Assembly: GCA_964034945.1 (NCBI GenBank)
Contig: OZ035960.1
Span: 87,156,348-87,220,347, forward strand
Length of the DNA: 64,000 nucleotides
Source of the DNA: Chrysopilus asiliformis
Lineage: Eukaryota; Arthropoda; Insecta; Diptera; Rhagionidae
Reading direction: 5' to 3'
How positions within the stretch are numbered: position 1 is the first letter of the stretch; the number at the start of each line of letters is the position of its first letter. A program made the translations under genes and the position numbers. Shown in pieces: positions 22,723 to 34,075 of the stretch. The notes under the pieces were generated by a model that saw only the letters and a list, made by a program, of their open reading frames with translations, did no database searches and was not told the DNA's origin.

Positions 22723-24215
22723 TTTATTTTCAATTTTATGGAAAGTAAAATGAATTACTTTGTGATAATGTGCATTTTTCTTTAATTTTCGGCTTCAATA
22801 CAAAAGTGTAACGAAATAAAAAATGTATGACGTAACGAAACAATTTTTTTAACGTTACAAATCGAATTTTAAAATGAATTCTAAAAATTAGGTAAAACGT
22901 TCATATTTGGAGTTAAATTGTGATTTTGAGCAAAAAAGTTCACATTTTAAATCATTAGATCAAAAATGACACGAAATATCAAATATGATACGCTAAAAAC
23001 AACTTCCTCACTGCATGACATATCATATTTGATGTTATGAAAAAAATTTTTTTGGTAAAATAGAAAACCATTCGATAAATATTGATTTGGATTTCTGGAC
23101 ATTTCATTTACCAAATTCAATCAAAAAACTATTACAATTTTTGGATTAGTGAAATGAAAATACGTCAAATTCTTTCACATTAAAATCGACCCTGGAAAAA
23201 TACGATTATTGGAAAAACTTGACGGATTTTGAGGGAAAATATAATAGCTCTTCCTCATGAAAAGAAAAATTAAAATTAAATTATATTAAAATATGTAGGT
23301 ATACATATATTTAGAGATAAATATTTTCACTATTCTGTAATTCCCATAAACCTTTTCGTCTTAAAAGGATGAATAAAATTCATCCACCAAGTATTCTATC
23401 AATTTTTGGTCTATCAAGTCTACCAAATAAGAAAATAAGTCAAATGCTTTTTGAGATTCCGACTCCAGTCCGGATTGTGATTTCAAAACGATCCCTTTTA
23501 TCTATCGACGCACTTGTTTGATTTGTCATCAAACATATGGTGCGTGGTCAACTCATTCAAATATTCATTTAGTTTATTACCCTTTTGGTTTTCTCCTCTC
23601 ATTATTTTTGTGTTTCCTTTTTATTTTGTTTTGGGAAAAAAGAAAAATAACATTTTTTTGTTAATTATTTTAAATTGAAACTCATAGATCGAAATATGTT
23701 GAGACCAATGGAGATATGTTAGCTGCTGTTATGCCATCGCAGTGATCTATTATGGACACATATGTATACATTAGGAATTTTTGTGGAGTTTTCATAAAAG
23801 TCACGCCAAGTCTAGGAAGAGATGGTCATGTCTCTTGATTATGATAATTAATCATACTAATTTCTAGAGTTCTATGACACTTTATTATACATGCATAAAA
23901 GCAATATTGGGGTCTTGTAAATTGATTATGATTTGGCTTTTTCATACATTTCAGAATATTAAGTTTTTTAACAATCATTTCGCATTATGCTTGGGAATAG
24001 ACACGAGTTTAGTGGATAAATGACTCAATGTAAAAATTTATTTGATGATACGCTTCTTAAACCATTAAATTAGTTTTTACTCGTTTCAACTACATCGGAG
24101 GTCGCATACGTCACTGGAAGGAAAAATCTTTTGCAGAATTTTGACCCAATTAAAGTTATTTGGTGATTTTACATTAAAAACAAGCCAATTGTGAATAATT
24201 TTAATTCACATAATT
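22723..24215. other. A+T-rich non-coding stretch
   Basis: No gene or clear repeat. Confidence 0.45.
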
Positions 24216-24386
24216 ATACCCGTATGGTGAAACCAAAGGGTATATTAACTTTGCTTTACCGTTTGTAACGCCAAGATCCCGTCATCACACACAAAAATGA
24301 ATTACACCAGTGTGTTAAGAATGATAAAAAAAATTGAATTTTCCATGTCCGTCCGTCTGTCCGTCCGTGTGTCCGTCTGTCCGTCC

Positions 24387-24440
<54 letters not shown>

Positions 24441-24822
24441 GGCGCGGATTGCGGGCGCACGGATTGAGCTAGAGACTTGAAATTTTGCGCAGATCCGTTT
24501 TTCGTAAAATGCGAGGCTAAGTTCGTTAATGGACCATTAGGGGGGGGGGGGGTACCCCCCATACGAACGAAAACGGTTTTTGTGAATATCTCAAAAACGG
24601 TGCATCTTATCAAAAAAGTCCAAGAACAAAAGTTATTTAGGATATGATTCTACATAAAACTCCCATACATCAAAATCCGATTGGAATAAATTTTAAAAAT
24701 TCTTATTGGAAAGTTTGACTTCAAAGTGGAATTTTGGTACAACTGTTCGAATTTTAATACGAATATCACCATACGGGTCTCCAATGATTGCCAGATTGGC
24801 AATTATAGCTTTTGTTATGTTT
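24216..24822 (+). mobile_element. H1 (DINE/Helentron-like) full-length element
   Basis: It starts ATACCCGTATGGTGAAACC, which holds the 5' subterminal repeat CCGTATGGTGA. Next come TTTGCTTTACCGTTTGTAAC, ACACCAGTGTGTTAAGA, the GTCY microsatellite, GATTGCGGGCGCACGGATTG and a 13-base G run followed by TACCCCCC. The element closes with the 3' subterminal repeat TCACCATACGGG, the hairpin ATTGCCAGATTGGCAAT and TATAGCTTTTGTTATGTTT. The layout is that described for DINE-1/HINE elements (non-autonomous Helentrons). No coding sequence. Confidence 0.85.
24345..24440. repeat. GTCY/TCTG microsatellite inside H1
   Basis: A run of CCGT and CTGT tetramers, with the last 13 or so units pure TCTG. It is an expanded version of the short tract found at the same place in other H1 copies. 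Confidence 0.9.
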
Positions 24823-24967
24823 TTTATACTCTGTTTGATATATCATATAGGAGTGAATTAGATTTAATATACCGTTTGTAACACATCGAACCAATCATCA
24901 AACACAAAAACGAAATACACCAGGGTGTTAGGGATGACAAAAAATTTTGGTTTTCGCATGTCCGTCC

Positions 24968-25033
<66 letters not shown>

Positions 25034-25319
25034 CCGTCTGTCTGTCTACCCATCTATCTGTCCGTGAACATCATAACTTAAGCTAGAGACTTTAAATTTT
25101 AAAATTGGACCATTTCTTCCCCCCTCCCTCATACAAACGAAACAGTTTTTTGCAATTTACTCGAAAACGGTGAGTCATATTGAAAAATTGATTAAGGTAA
25201 AATGTGTTTAGAATAGGATTTTACATAGCCGTGCCATACATCACAATACAATCGGACCACTCCTTTCTCCTCGGAAATGGATTTTATTAAATAAACATTT
25301 TGTCTGTCATCATATAGAG

Positions 25320-25372
25320 CAGTGCTGCCCAAAAAAAGTCGAACTTTAGTACAAAAAGGTTGGGCAGGCCTG
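25320..25372. mobile_element. 53-bp hAT MITE remnant
   Basis: The ends are CAGTGCTGCCCAA and TTGGGCAGGCCTG. The left flank ATATAGAG (25312-25319) is repeated at the right as ATATAG before the next insertion. The ends differ from those of the 196-bp hAT element although the target is the same. Confidence 0.7.
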
Positions 25373-25378
25373 ATATAG

Positions 25379-25805
25379 AAGCTGTTTTTTTTTAATGATC
25401 CGATCAGAGATCCGGATTAACTCTCATACAAATTCGTAACCCAAGTATTATCGGGATCCATGATCCGCTCAGTATACAGACCAATGGGAAATTAAAAACT
25501 TCCCTCGGTTCGTGTCACAGCTTACGTTTTGGGGTTTCATAGGTGTATGGATATTGAGTACTATTTCGATCGTATGAAGGCTATTACCCTAAGACGGGAA
25601 AAAACCTGGTGGCGAGGAAAATAACTATACCTATTCTAGCTGGTAATGACATGAGTTTTGAGAGGTTTTGCGATTTTAAAAGTTATTGCCACAACATACG
25701 AGTTACAATATAGCCTAAAAACAAATTCAAATCCACAATAATTTCTCATTCGTTTTTTTAATGATCCATATGGATCTGTTATCCGGATCATTAAAAAAAA
25801 GCAGC
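25379..25805. mobile_element. Palindromic element with T-tract/AATGATCC ends
   Basis: The left end GCTGTTTTTTTTTAATGATC is inverted at the right as GGATCATTAAAAAAAAGCAG. A related partial copy lies at 48790-48985. No coding sequence. The superfamily is unknown. A TAG direct repeat may flank it. Confidence 0.6.
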
Positions 25806-25858
25806 TAGAGTATTTGATGATTGGCTTATGATGGTAATTGTAGTTTTTCTTATGTTTT

Positions 25859-26725
25859 GGTAAATCCCTTTTTTATGGCCGCAAAATCATTTTTCTGACC
25901 GTTTCCGTATGTCCGTAAAAGGCTATGATTTCTACACAAATAACATGTAAATTGCAGTTTTAATGGTCACGTTTTATTTTTGAACTCTGATAAGACAACA
26001 AAAAATCTGTTACCTGTAGGATTTAAAAAAATATGTATTTGTTGCCTAAAGGCACTCCCTCTTTTGGGGCTGATTTGTGTGGGGTAGTGAACTGAAATCT
26101 TGTGCACCGCTTCCTTAGACCTGAACCTGAACACGTATATAATTATTTTTTTTAAAAACCTTTTTATTTTTACGAAAAAAAAATCTGAACTGAAAGTGTT
26201 AAGAAATACCTTAATTAGAAGGATGAAGGTCTTTGTTGCCATAAGTATTCTCTCCCCTTTATCTTGTGAATCGTTAAGCTACATATCTAGATCGGGTTTT
26301 CAAACCCTTTTTTCTAAGAAAATTAGACAGAATAGAAAATTATGCCCACTGAAATCAAAATCGTTCCCTAGTGTCTGAGCACCTAAAGGAATTTTTACTC
26401 AGTTCTAGCACCTTGCCGACACCCGAGTCAGGACTGAGGCTGAAAGCCGAATCTAAGAGAAGGCCGCAGACCGACGAAAACAGAAAGATCCTTTTCGCTT
26501 ATGAGTTCGTCCGTATGCCTTTCACCGACAGCACAGTCCAAGCATGCAAGCTTGTTGCATCCAAGACACAAACCACTATATTAAAGTTTCATCGACGTTT
26601 TGTTAAACTTTTACTTAAATACTTTTTAGTTTTTTTTTGTAAATTCATTATTTAAAGCTGATTCAGATTTTTGGTTTAAGAGAAATATTGCTAGTTTCAT
26701 AAAATTTAATATTTTCTCATTTCAG
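25859..26725 (+). other. Intron sequence upstream of the bnl exon, with 3' splice site
   Basis: The intron ends TATTTTCTCATTTCAG at 26710-26725, a good pyrimidine-rich acceptor. A GC-richer patch at about 26400-26560 keeps one frame open, but no domain is recognisable. The preceding bnl exon was not found. Confidence 0.55.
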
Positions 26726-27688
26726 AAACAATTTAATGATGACTGCGTGTTTAATGAATGGATGGAGCAACACCATTATAACACCTATTCCTCAACTCAT
26801 AATTCAAACCAGCGCCGAATGCTCTACTTGGGATTTAATCGTCATGGTGCACCAAGAAAACTGAACATACCAGCGACACGAAAACTTGGTAAATTAGCAA
26901 CATATACAAAAGCACTGCCAGAGCCAGTAACGCAGGAGCGTGTTGAGAGTCTAATAGCGCGGACTTTTGGCGAATATCGTATAAAGCATGGTCTACGCCA
27001 GCTCTGTGATGCTGGGAAACCATTAGTCGAATTAACGGCAGCTGTAATGCGCGAACATCCTAAATGTATTATAACGGCGAATGCTAATCTAGGTGGTGGC
27101 GATGTTGGGGTTACCATTAGCAGTGGCAGTCGATTATCATCATCACCTACTAATAGACCCAACATAGGTATTAATAATAACAATAATAATAATAATAGAA
27201 AAAAGAAACGACGGTGTGATACTGAAACGTCAGAGAACTGTGGTAAGCCGAAACGACAGAAGTGCCAAAATGACGCCGATTGCGCAAAACGAAAACGCAA
27301 CAAACCTAAAAAGACACAGCGTCAGCAGCAACAGCGACAAAATGGTGGTGGTAATGGTAACAGTAATGGTAATGGTAATCGAAAAAATACTAATCAGCGA
27401 CGTGCTAATGGCCGTCAAAATCAAAATGGCGGCGGTGGTAGGTCAAATATAAGAACGAGCACCGCTAGATATCCCACAACCACGAACCGTTATAATCATG
27501 GTGGCCACAATTACAGTGACGATGATGAAGGAAATGGAGATGATTCCTTTATTGGTGGTGGTGGATCCTCAACAGAGCAAGTTGATGATGGTGAGGACGA
27601 GACGAGCATTTTACCATCAATTGGAGGTGGTCATACACAGTTAATTGGCAGTGATGACTTCTTCTATGATGATGAGTTCGATGTGTGA
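26726..27688 (+). CDS. bnl: Branchless-like FGF ligand, last coding exon
   Basis: This is the 3' coding exon of an FGF-family secreted ligand. In flies Branchless binds the receptor Breathless and guides tracheal branching. It starts in phase 0 right after the acceptor at 26725, with KQFNDDCVFNEWMEQHHYNT. Residues 1-65 give the second half of the FGF beta-trefoil: the DCxFxE cysteine motif, the YNTYSS motif, the basic RRMLYLGFNRHGAPRKL strand pair and the LGKLATYTKALPEPV end. Residues 66-105 (QERVESLIARTFG, HGLRQLCDAGKPLVEL) form an extension I associate with insect Branchless. The tail is low-complexity: Ser/Thr, an Asn run, a Lys/Arg/Gln-rich block (possible heparin binding), a Gly/Asn block and an acidic end. 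The stop TGA is at 27686-27688. Upstream exons with signal peptide and the first half of the trefoil are not in view. The FGF assignment is firm; the bnl orthology is inferred. Confidence 0.88.
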   Translation, partial: KQFNDDCVFNEWMEQHHYNTYSSTHNSNQRRMLYLGFNRHGAPRKLNIPATRKLGKLATYTKALPEPVTQERVESLIARTFGEYRIKHGLRQLCDAGKPLVELTAAVMREHPKCIITANANLGGGDVGVTISSGSRLSSSPTNRPNIGINNNNNNNNRKKKRRCDTETSENCGKPKRQKCQNDADCAKRKRNKPKKTQRQQQQRQNGGGNGNSNGNGNRKNTNQRRANGRQNQNGGGGRSNIRTSTARYPTTTNRYNHGGHNYSDDDEGNGDDSFIGGGGSSTEQVDDGEDETSILPSIGGGHTQLIGSDDFFYDDEFDV

Positions 27689-28300
27689 GTTTTATCCTTA
27701 TTCCCTATATTTTATTATTCAAATAAAAATTAATAATATTTATTATTTTTTTGTTATAAAAATTCTGTACATATAGATATTATTTCTAAACTAATTTGTT
27801 ATTTAATTTCTTTTTTATTTTCCTGATAAATGAAAATTTAGCTTTTAAACATTGTAAAAATGTTAAGGAAATGTTTTGCAAATCAAATTCAATTACAATC
27901 TCAGGTTAGCTCTGAATGAGTGTGTAAAATAGATGAAAAAATAAGCAACAAAAAAATATGTGCAAAATAAAAAAAAATCAAATGTTAGTTCTTTTGTGTA
28001 AACATTTTTTTTTTAGAAAAGAGGAAAAAAAATACAAACAAATCATTTTAAGAATAATATAAACCATGGTAGTCATTTGTATGTAAGATATAAATATAGC
28101 TCGACAAAAAACAATTTTTTATAATACTATGTAAATATTACAATATAATAGAAAAAAGAGAAATATTATCACCGTATATTTTGTTTTTTGATTGGGACGT
28201 TTATGTTGGAACATTTTATCTTCTCCATTTGCATTAATTCTACCAATCTCAGTATTCATAATATGACCCATTAAAATGAATTAAAGAAAGAAATCATATG
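27689..28300 (+). other. Probable 3' UTR of the bnl-like gene
   Basis: A+T-rich sequence with poly(A) signals AATAAA at 27722-27727 and 27966-27971. The transcript end cannot be fixed. Confidence 0.5.
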
Positions 28301-28985
28301 AAACAAATATTATTTCAAGCTCATCTGAAGGACTTGCAAAACTCCTTTAATATATGTGCAATAATCAAAAGGAATGCGTGATTTTTAAAATTCCTTTACT
28401 CGATAAAAAATATACGTTTAAAAATATGCGATGAGACTATTAACGGCTTTGTAATCCACGAGAAATATTGAAGCATCAATTTCCTTCAGAAAAGTTAAAG
28501 ATTGCTGATTAAATCCGTCATCTTTGAGCACTCCGAAAGCCAAGCATAAACCGTCAATAAGAGGAGGTATCGTGCGATTTTTGAAGGTCTTTGAAAGTCC
28601 ATTTGGTTGATTTAGACCTTCAAGATAAGTTTTTCATGCAGCACTGTGCTACATGTCAAATAAATAATGATGAAACAATACTTCTATTGCTTGAAAATTC
28701 TCCTGCAACGGGGACGGCTAATGCGGCTTCAAAATAAACTAATTTACCACATTTAGACATTTTTCTGTCAATACAAATCATGGCCTTGGCTTTTTATAAA
28801 GAACCTATGAATAATTCGGGACCTAAAACAAAACATACGACGGAAAATTCTCATTATGGAACCTTATTTATGCCAAAATGTCATCAAAAATTAAAGTATT
28901 CTCTAACAATAGCGAAAAAACTCACATTCCTCTTCTGTAAATCATTTTACTAGGAATTTGCCAGGTGTTAGTTCAAAATTTACAT

Positions 28986-29088
28986 GGAATTTTGTACTAA
29001 AATTGAGCGCAAGTTGATGATGGTGAAGAGAAGACCAGTATTTTCCATCAATTGGAGGTGGTCATACAAAGGAATTTTGTACTAAAAT
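28986..29088 (+). pseudogene. Duplicated fragment of the bnl exon between 18-bp direct repeats
   Basis: Bases 29004-29070 closely match 27575-27640 of the bnl exon. Shared blocks include GCAAGTTGATGATGGTGA and CCATCAATTGGAGGTGGTCA. The copy has small substitutions and at least one 1-base loss, so it is out of frame. It is flanked by a perfect 18-base repeat, GGAATTTTGTACTAAAAT, at 28986-29003 and 29071-29088. Confidence 0.85.
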
Positions 29089-29344
29089 CTGCTATATTGC
29101 TAGTAATAGCATTTACTAGATTTTATTCACTTTGCCCATTGCATCATACAACAATAAAAACCGGGAAAAAAACAATTTAAAATTTGAAAATTTTACGACA
29201 AAAACAAGACAGGTTATGTTCCCATACTTCTTCACACTTGAGCCTACATATTTGTAGGGCAGTCCCTAATTTAATTTTGTTTTTCTAAATTACAGACGTA
29301 GGTAACTCAAATAACTCAGAAACATGAAAGTGTTTTCTTGATAA

Positions 29345-29632
29345 AAACATAACAAAAGTTATAATTGCCACTCTGGCAATTATTGAAAACCCGTATGGTC
29401 ATATTCGTATCAAAATTCGAACCGTTGTACCAAAATTCCACTTTGAAGTCAAACTTTCCAATAAGATTTTTTTTAATTTATTCCAATCAGATTTTGATGT
29501 ATGGGAGTTTTATGTAGATTCATATCCTAAATAACTTTTGTTCTTGCACTTTTTTAATAAGATTCACCGTTTTTGAGACATTCGCAAAAAACGTTTTCGT
29601 TCGTATGGGGGGTACCCCCCCTAATGGTCCAT
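29345..29632 (-). mobile_element. H1 fragment (3' half)
   Basis: On the minus strand this contains the G/C palindrome GGGGGGTACCCCCC, the 3' subterminal repeat, the hairpin (TTGCCAGAGTGGCAAT, one mismatch) and the terminal TTATGTTT. It stops before the microsatellite. Confidence 0.8.
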
Positions 29633-30681
29633 ATATTATTCGACGCTCCTCTGTCTCTTGAATTATGCAAAATTTGAATATAGATTGAAATTTTTAATTT
29701 TTGTTTTAGTTTATATCTTTATAGGTGAAAGAGTGAGGAATTAAATGGGTAGGTAAATGAGCTACAAAAACAATTTTTTTTAAACATCAAAAACATTTAA
29801 AACCTGTCTTTTAGTGAATACACTTTATTCTACTAATTTCCTAGTGCACGTTGTAGCAAATCTAAATGCCATAAATTCTTAAAATACTAAAAATATCTAC
29901 ATATTATGTAATGTCCTAAACTAAATCTTATTTGTTCCAATATTAATGTCCCTCTAAAAACAATCTAATCTTATTAAGAACAATTACTTTCACCGTTTAC
30001 GTTCATCTAACGTTGTTATGAAAACCATTTTAAAAGATTCAAAACAAGAAAAAAATTCAATATAACCAAAATATTTCCACGCTTGATTTCTCCCATAACT
30101 TTTATATCTAGTATGCACAAAACACATGCAATATCGAATTTGTATTTTCAATTCACTTTAACAATAACGTAAAATTTAAAATTAAAAATTTAAACGATAT
30201 GAATATTTGAAAAAAAAAAAACATATAGCAAAAAACCTCGCTGCTTTCTCAGAAACCAACCAATAAATAATTTATACTTAATAAAATAATGATAGTAACA
30301 ACGCTCAATTGTACTCATCACTCTAATTACTTAGTAATAAGAAACAAAAACATAATACAATGAAAAAAAAACACAGAAATAAAATTAGTTATTAAAAAAT
30401 ATACAAGACTGAGTAGAATTTATGAAATATACAAATAAAAAAAATATCTTTTTTATAAAATAATGAAAATACTTGTATTGTAGTTGAATAATTTGAGTGT
30501 ACTTTTTTATCTAAATATTGTAAAATCCACCCAAAAATTTTTAATGCACGAGATCGTAAACTTTTTTTGAATATTGTTTGCAACAAATTAAGTATTATAT
30601 GCATGAACGAACAACACATAATTTATTTAGGTAGAATGTCGAAAACGAACACAACAGTAAGTGATCAGCTTGGGTTATTAA
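29633..30681. other. A+T-rich non-coding stretch
   Basis: No gene or repeat supported. Confidence 0.45.
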
Positions 30682-31180
30682 CCCATTTAGACCCGAAACT
30701 ATTTAAGTCAGGATTTTATGAAATTTTCGAAAAATATAATTAAATACGTCTAAAAACCACCAGAAAAATACTAAAATAATATAACATACTAGCAGATCCT
30801 ACGTTGCCAGCTTAAAGTTTTTTGTATAAATTTTAGAATGTCAAAAAACCATAAATAACTTAAAAACTTTTGGGAAAAAACGTTTTCCTTACAGGACCTT
30901 CTGTTTCAAATTTTAAAAATCTAAAATAGCTAAAAACCTGCTCCTGGCAACGCAGATCATTTTACAAAAAAACACGTAAAAATCGGTCCAGTAGTTTTTG
31001 AGTTTTGTAATCTCAAACAGACAGACAAACATTCATTTATATATATATAGATAAGGGCTGCTGAGAACCACCCGGCCCATATATGGTACGGTAAGCACAC
31101 GCATACTCAAAAAAATTGAGTCAGTACTTCAAGAAATTAATAAATGCACTGTACCGTATGGTGTGGTGGGTCCAAATGGG
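30682..31180. mobile_element. piggyBac-like MITE (TTAA target)
   Basis: TTAA at 30678-30681 and 31181-31184. The ends are CCCATTTAGACCC and GGGTCCAAATGGG. The inner part includes AAAATCGGTCCAGTAGTTTT, CAGACAGACAAACATTCATT and TATATATATATAGAT, a word set common to arthropod interspersed repeats. It may be a further nested insertion. No ORF. Confidence 0.75.
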
Positions 31181-31392
31181 TTAAGTAAAGCACTAAACTT
31201 TGTGCTAACGCTGTCCTATTACGGCAATTTCTTTTCATGAATTACAAGGCCTTACAAATGTTGTATTTCTATCCATCCAATCCATGCAACTACAGATAGC
31301 AGAACAGCAAAGAAGAAAATCGTTGTGAAACCTCAATTTGTTAAACTTTATCATTTATAATCAAGAAAACGAGCCTTAACATTGCCACTTTT

Positions 31393-31532
31393 GAGGCTGT
31401 TTAGATTAGCCGATCCAGGCGCCAGGCCATGAACGAAACTGTCAAAATTTCAGGCAAGACGAGGAAGTGGGGGGTAATTTTGACAGTTTTGTTCAATGCC
31501 TGGCGCCTGGATCGGCTAATCTAAACAGCCTC
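31393..31532. mobile_element. 140-bp foldback MITE
   Basis: Arms of about 50 bases. The outer ends are GAGGCTGTTTAGATTAGCCG and complement, followed by ATCCAGGCGCCAGGC and CTGTCAAAATT. The loop is short. No coding sequence. Confidence 0.85.
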
Positions 31533-33338
31533 TTTGATAATAATTTAGAATGTAGACTCGTCATAGATGCGTAAAGATATATGCAAAATTTTCCAAAATA
31601 ACATTATTAACAACTGTTGCGAAAAAACCATTATCCTTCAAGTAAAAACTTCAAAATTTTGATATTAAATTTGTAAATTTTATATGTTTAGAAATTAGCG
31701 AACTTAAATTAGCTAATTTTGCCGGGAATGAGGGAAAAAAGGATATTTCCATTATCCTTACATAGCTTTAACAAATTTTCCCGAAGATTTTTTCTCCCCA
31801 AAAATATTTTCGAAATAATTTGCAAGAATTTAGGAAATTTTCACGCCCGTTTTTAAATGGCCTATTGACTACTCTGGTATATAGGCTCTCTACTGGTTTA
31901 GTAGATGTTCTCTACTCATTCATAACTGTAATTATTTGTTTGTGGTGACGTTTATTATTTTTGGTAATTGTTTTCTAAAGATTCAGGCAAATAAACAGTA
32001 AACGAAAGTGAAGATCGCGACTTTTTGGAGTTTTAGTTTTCAATTGAAAAAAGAATCATTTAAATCAGGGCGGCAGAATTCCGTAACTAAGGATATAGAA
32101 AAATCATTTTTTTTAAATATAATTTTTTTTTAAAAGATATCTATTAATCAAAAATATGTCATTTATTTTAGGATTTGTTGATAAATGAAAATCACAATTT
32201 TCGTTTGTCTGTTTGTTACCACAAAGCTCTCAAATGGTTAGAAAAAATGTAATGAATCTCAGAAAATTAGTTACTGTAAATGAATAATTTTCCGCCACTC
32301 GTCCCTCGGCAACGTAAATAAAGGATGCCAACCCTAGGCAATAATAGTGTCTGCAAGACAACTGTGGTCCACTTTTTTAACCGTTTTTGAAAGATCTATC
32401 TAAATAAATATTATTTGACAAATAAAATATTCTTTCTGTCCTGCATGCTTCTTTCAACAAGGAGGAATTGTAATAACAGCATTATGTGTTATGCAAAGGT
32501 CATGTTTATTTTGTATCAGTATAAAAGAAATTAATAAAAATGTTATTTTAAGAAATATGCTGCTATTAAACTAAATATTTGAATAACAGTAATCAACATA
32601 ATATAAAGCAAAGATCAATTTTCTTTCAGTTTCAAAATTCGGCTCTGGCGATTGGTTATGTTGCTGTGGATAGCTGCTTGGTACCTTAGAATTGGACGAA
32701 ATTTGTAACATAAAATTTAGATTGGGGAAAGATAGAACAAAACTAGTTGTAAAACTCTTTTTCTTCTTTCGCCTCTGTACCAAAATGTATAAAAAAAAAA
32801 TATCAATCTAAACTATGCAACTGCCCTGCAAAAACCACCTACCACCAAAACATTAAGTAAAAACAAAAAAAGCTTCATGTGTTCTGTGATATTTAGACAT
32901 TTAAAAAAAATAGTTGCTAAATGTTTATTTAAATTTTTAGTTTTTATGTTTTATTGCTTCTGGGTATCTCAGAAATTTTATCAATATTAAAAGTGTTTAT
33001 AACATTAAAAAATCATAAAAAATCTTATTTTGATCGTGAGTTTCTTCAATTTTCCTCTATTTTTTATAAAAAGTTTTAGTGGTATTTTTGAGAAAAGCAT
33101 TCACCAAAAAAGTGTTAATAAATTTTTGACTACAATACGAATAATTCAAATTTGCTAGCGGAAATAATAATTTTTCTATTAAAAATATGACATTAACAGT
33201 CCTTTTCAAGTACTACTGTACTGGCCTGTTTGACGATTTTTAGTAACTCAATTGCCCTTTCTTTTTCTCAATGTATTAAAATAAAAGCTTTCTCTTCCAC
33301 ATTTTCGAAAATAATTTTAGGTAATATCTCTAGTAATA
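31533..33338. other. A+T-rich non-coding stretch
   Basis: No gene or repeat supported. Confidence 0.4.
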
Positions 33339-33430
33339 AGCTTAAGTCGATTTTCAGGCGAAGCCAAACTGATCTATATTTACATATCCACTCAGATCAC
33401 TTTGGCTTCGTCTGAAAATCGACTTAAGCT
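33339..33430. mobile_element. 92-bp foldback MITE
   Basis: Ends AGCTTAAGTCGATTTTCAGG and CTGAAAATCGACTTAAGCT, with arms of about 38 bases that continue into CGAAGCCAAA / TTTGGCTTCG. Confidence 0.85.
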
Positions 33431-33467
33431 ACTTTAACTTGTTATCATAGATATTTCTCTAACCCCT

Positions 33468-33584
33468 AATTTATTCACTAGGAGTTAAGCCGAGTTAGTG
33501 AGTTAAGGGAGTTAGCTAACCTTATTTTCCATGTTAAAGGTGAGTTAAGGGAGTTAAGGCGATTTAACTCCTAGTGAATAAATT
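33468..33584. mobile_element. 117-bp foldback MITE
   Basis: Ends AATTTATTCACTAGGAGTTA and TAACTCCTAGTGAATAAATT, perfectly complementary. The interior repeats GAGTTAAGGGAGTTA. Confidence 0.8.
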
Positions 33585-33732
33585 GGCCGTAAAAGCAAAT
33601 AAAATTTTACTTAACTCTAAAATCTTTGTATTTAATTTTGTTAGAGAAATTTGTCAAAACTCTTCATCCGAATTAAAAATTTCAAAACGAAAAACCACCG
33701 GCCGTTCAAAAATACCAGAATGCATAACGCCA

Positions 33733-34075
33733 CACGGCAAAAAATCCTGGAGTATTTTTCAATCCAAAAATTATATTGACGAAATTTTAATACATATTTT
33801 GGATTGGAATTTAATACATGCGAATTTTTGAAAATATTTTAGCTTTTTTTGCAGTCATATTTGAACAGTTTTTTATTATGTATTGAACTTAAATACTTTT
33901 AACATTAATGTCTACAATTTAATCAAAATTTTAGACTTTAATACTGAATTAAACCAAAAATAAATTTATAAAAATTTCCAATCCCTATTATTGGATTAGA
34001 ATTTTCCATTGGATTACATATAGGTCCACCGTAATCCAGTTTTGATTGGAATTTACTCCAAGATTGTTTACCGTG
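33733..34075. mobile_element. CACGG-ended MITE, family 2, intact copy
   Basis: The ends are CACGGCAAAAAATCCTGGAG and CTCCAAGATTGTTTACCGTG. The full interior reappears in reverse at 56571-57623, where an H1 element has split it. No coding sequence. Confidence 0.8.

Larger units (their letters stand above)
24829..25858 (+). mobile_element. H2 (DINE/Helentron-like) element with two nested insertions
   Basis: The 5' end TTGATATATCATATAGG is followed by ACCGTTTGTAACACATCGAA and ACACCAGGGTGTTAGGGATG. A long TCTG tract lies at about 24959-25072, followed by CTCATACAAACGAAACAG and AAAACGGTGAGTCATATTG. The 3' block AGTATTTGATGATTGGC resumes only at about 25806, after insertions at 25320-25372 and about 25379-25805. 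It lies directly after an H1 copy. Confidence 0.75.

Noticed and set aside
26371..26655. GC-richer open frame in the intron before the bnl exon
   Set aside because: It looks like a retroelement scrap or chance. There is no FGF similarity that would make it the previous exon.
26842..27303. 153-codon frame antisense to the bnl exon
   Set aside because: It is the complement of an FGF exon with recognisable motifs. Its poly-Leu run is the complement of the Asn run.
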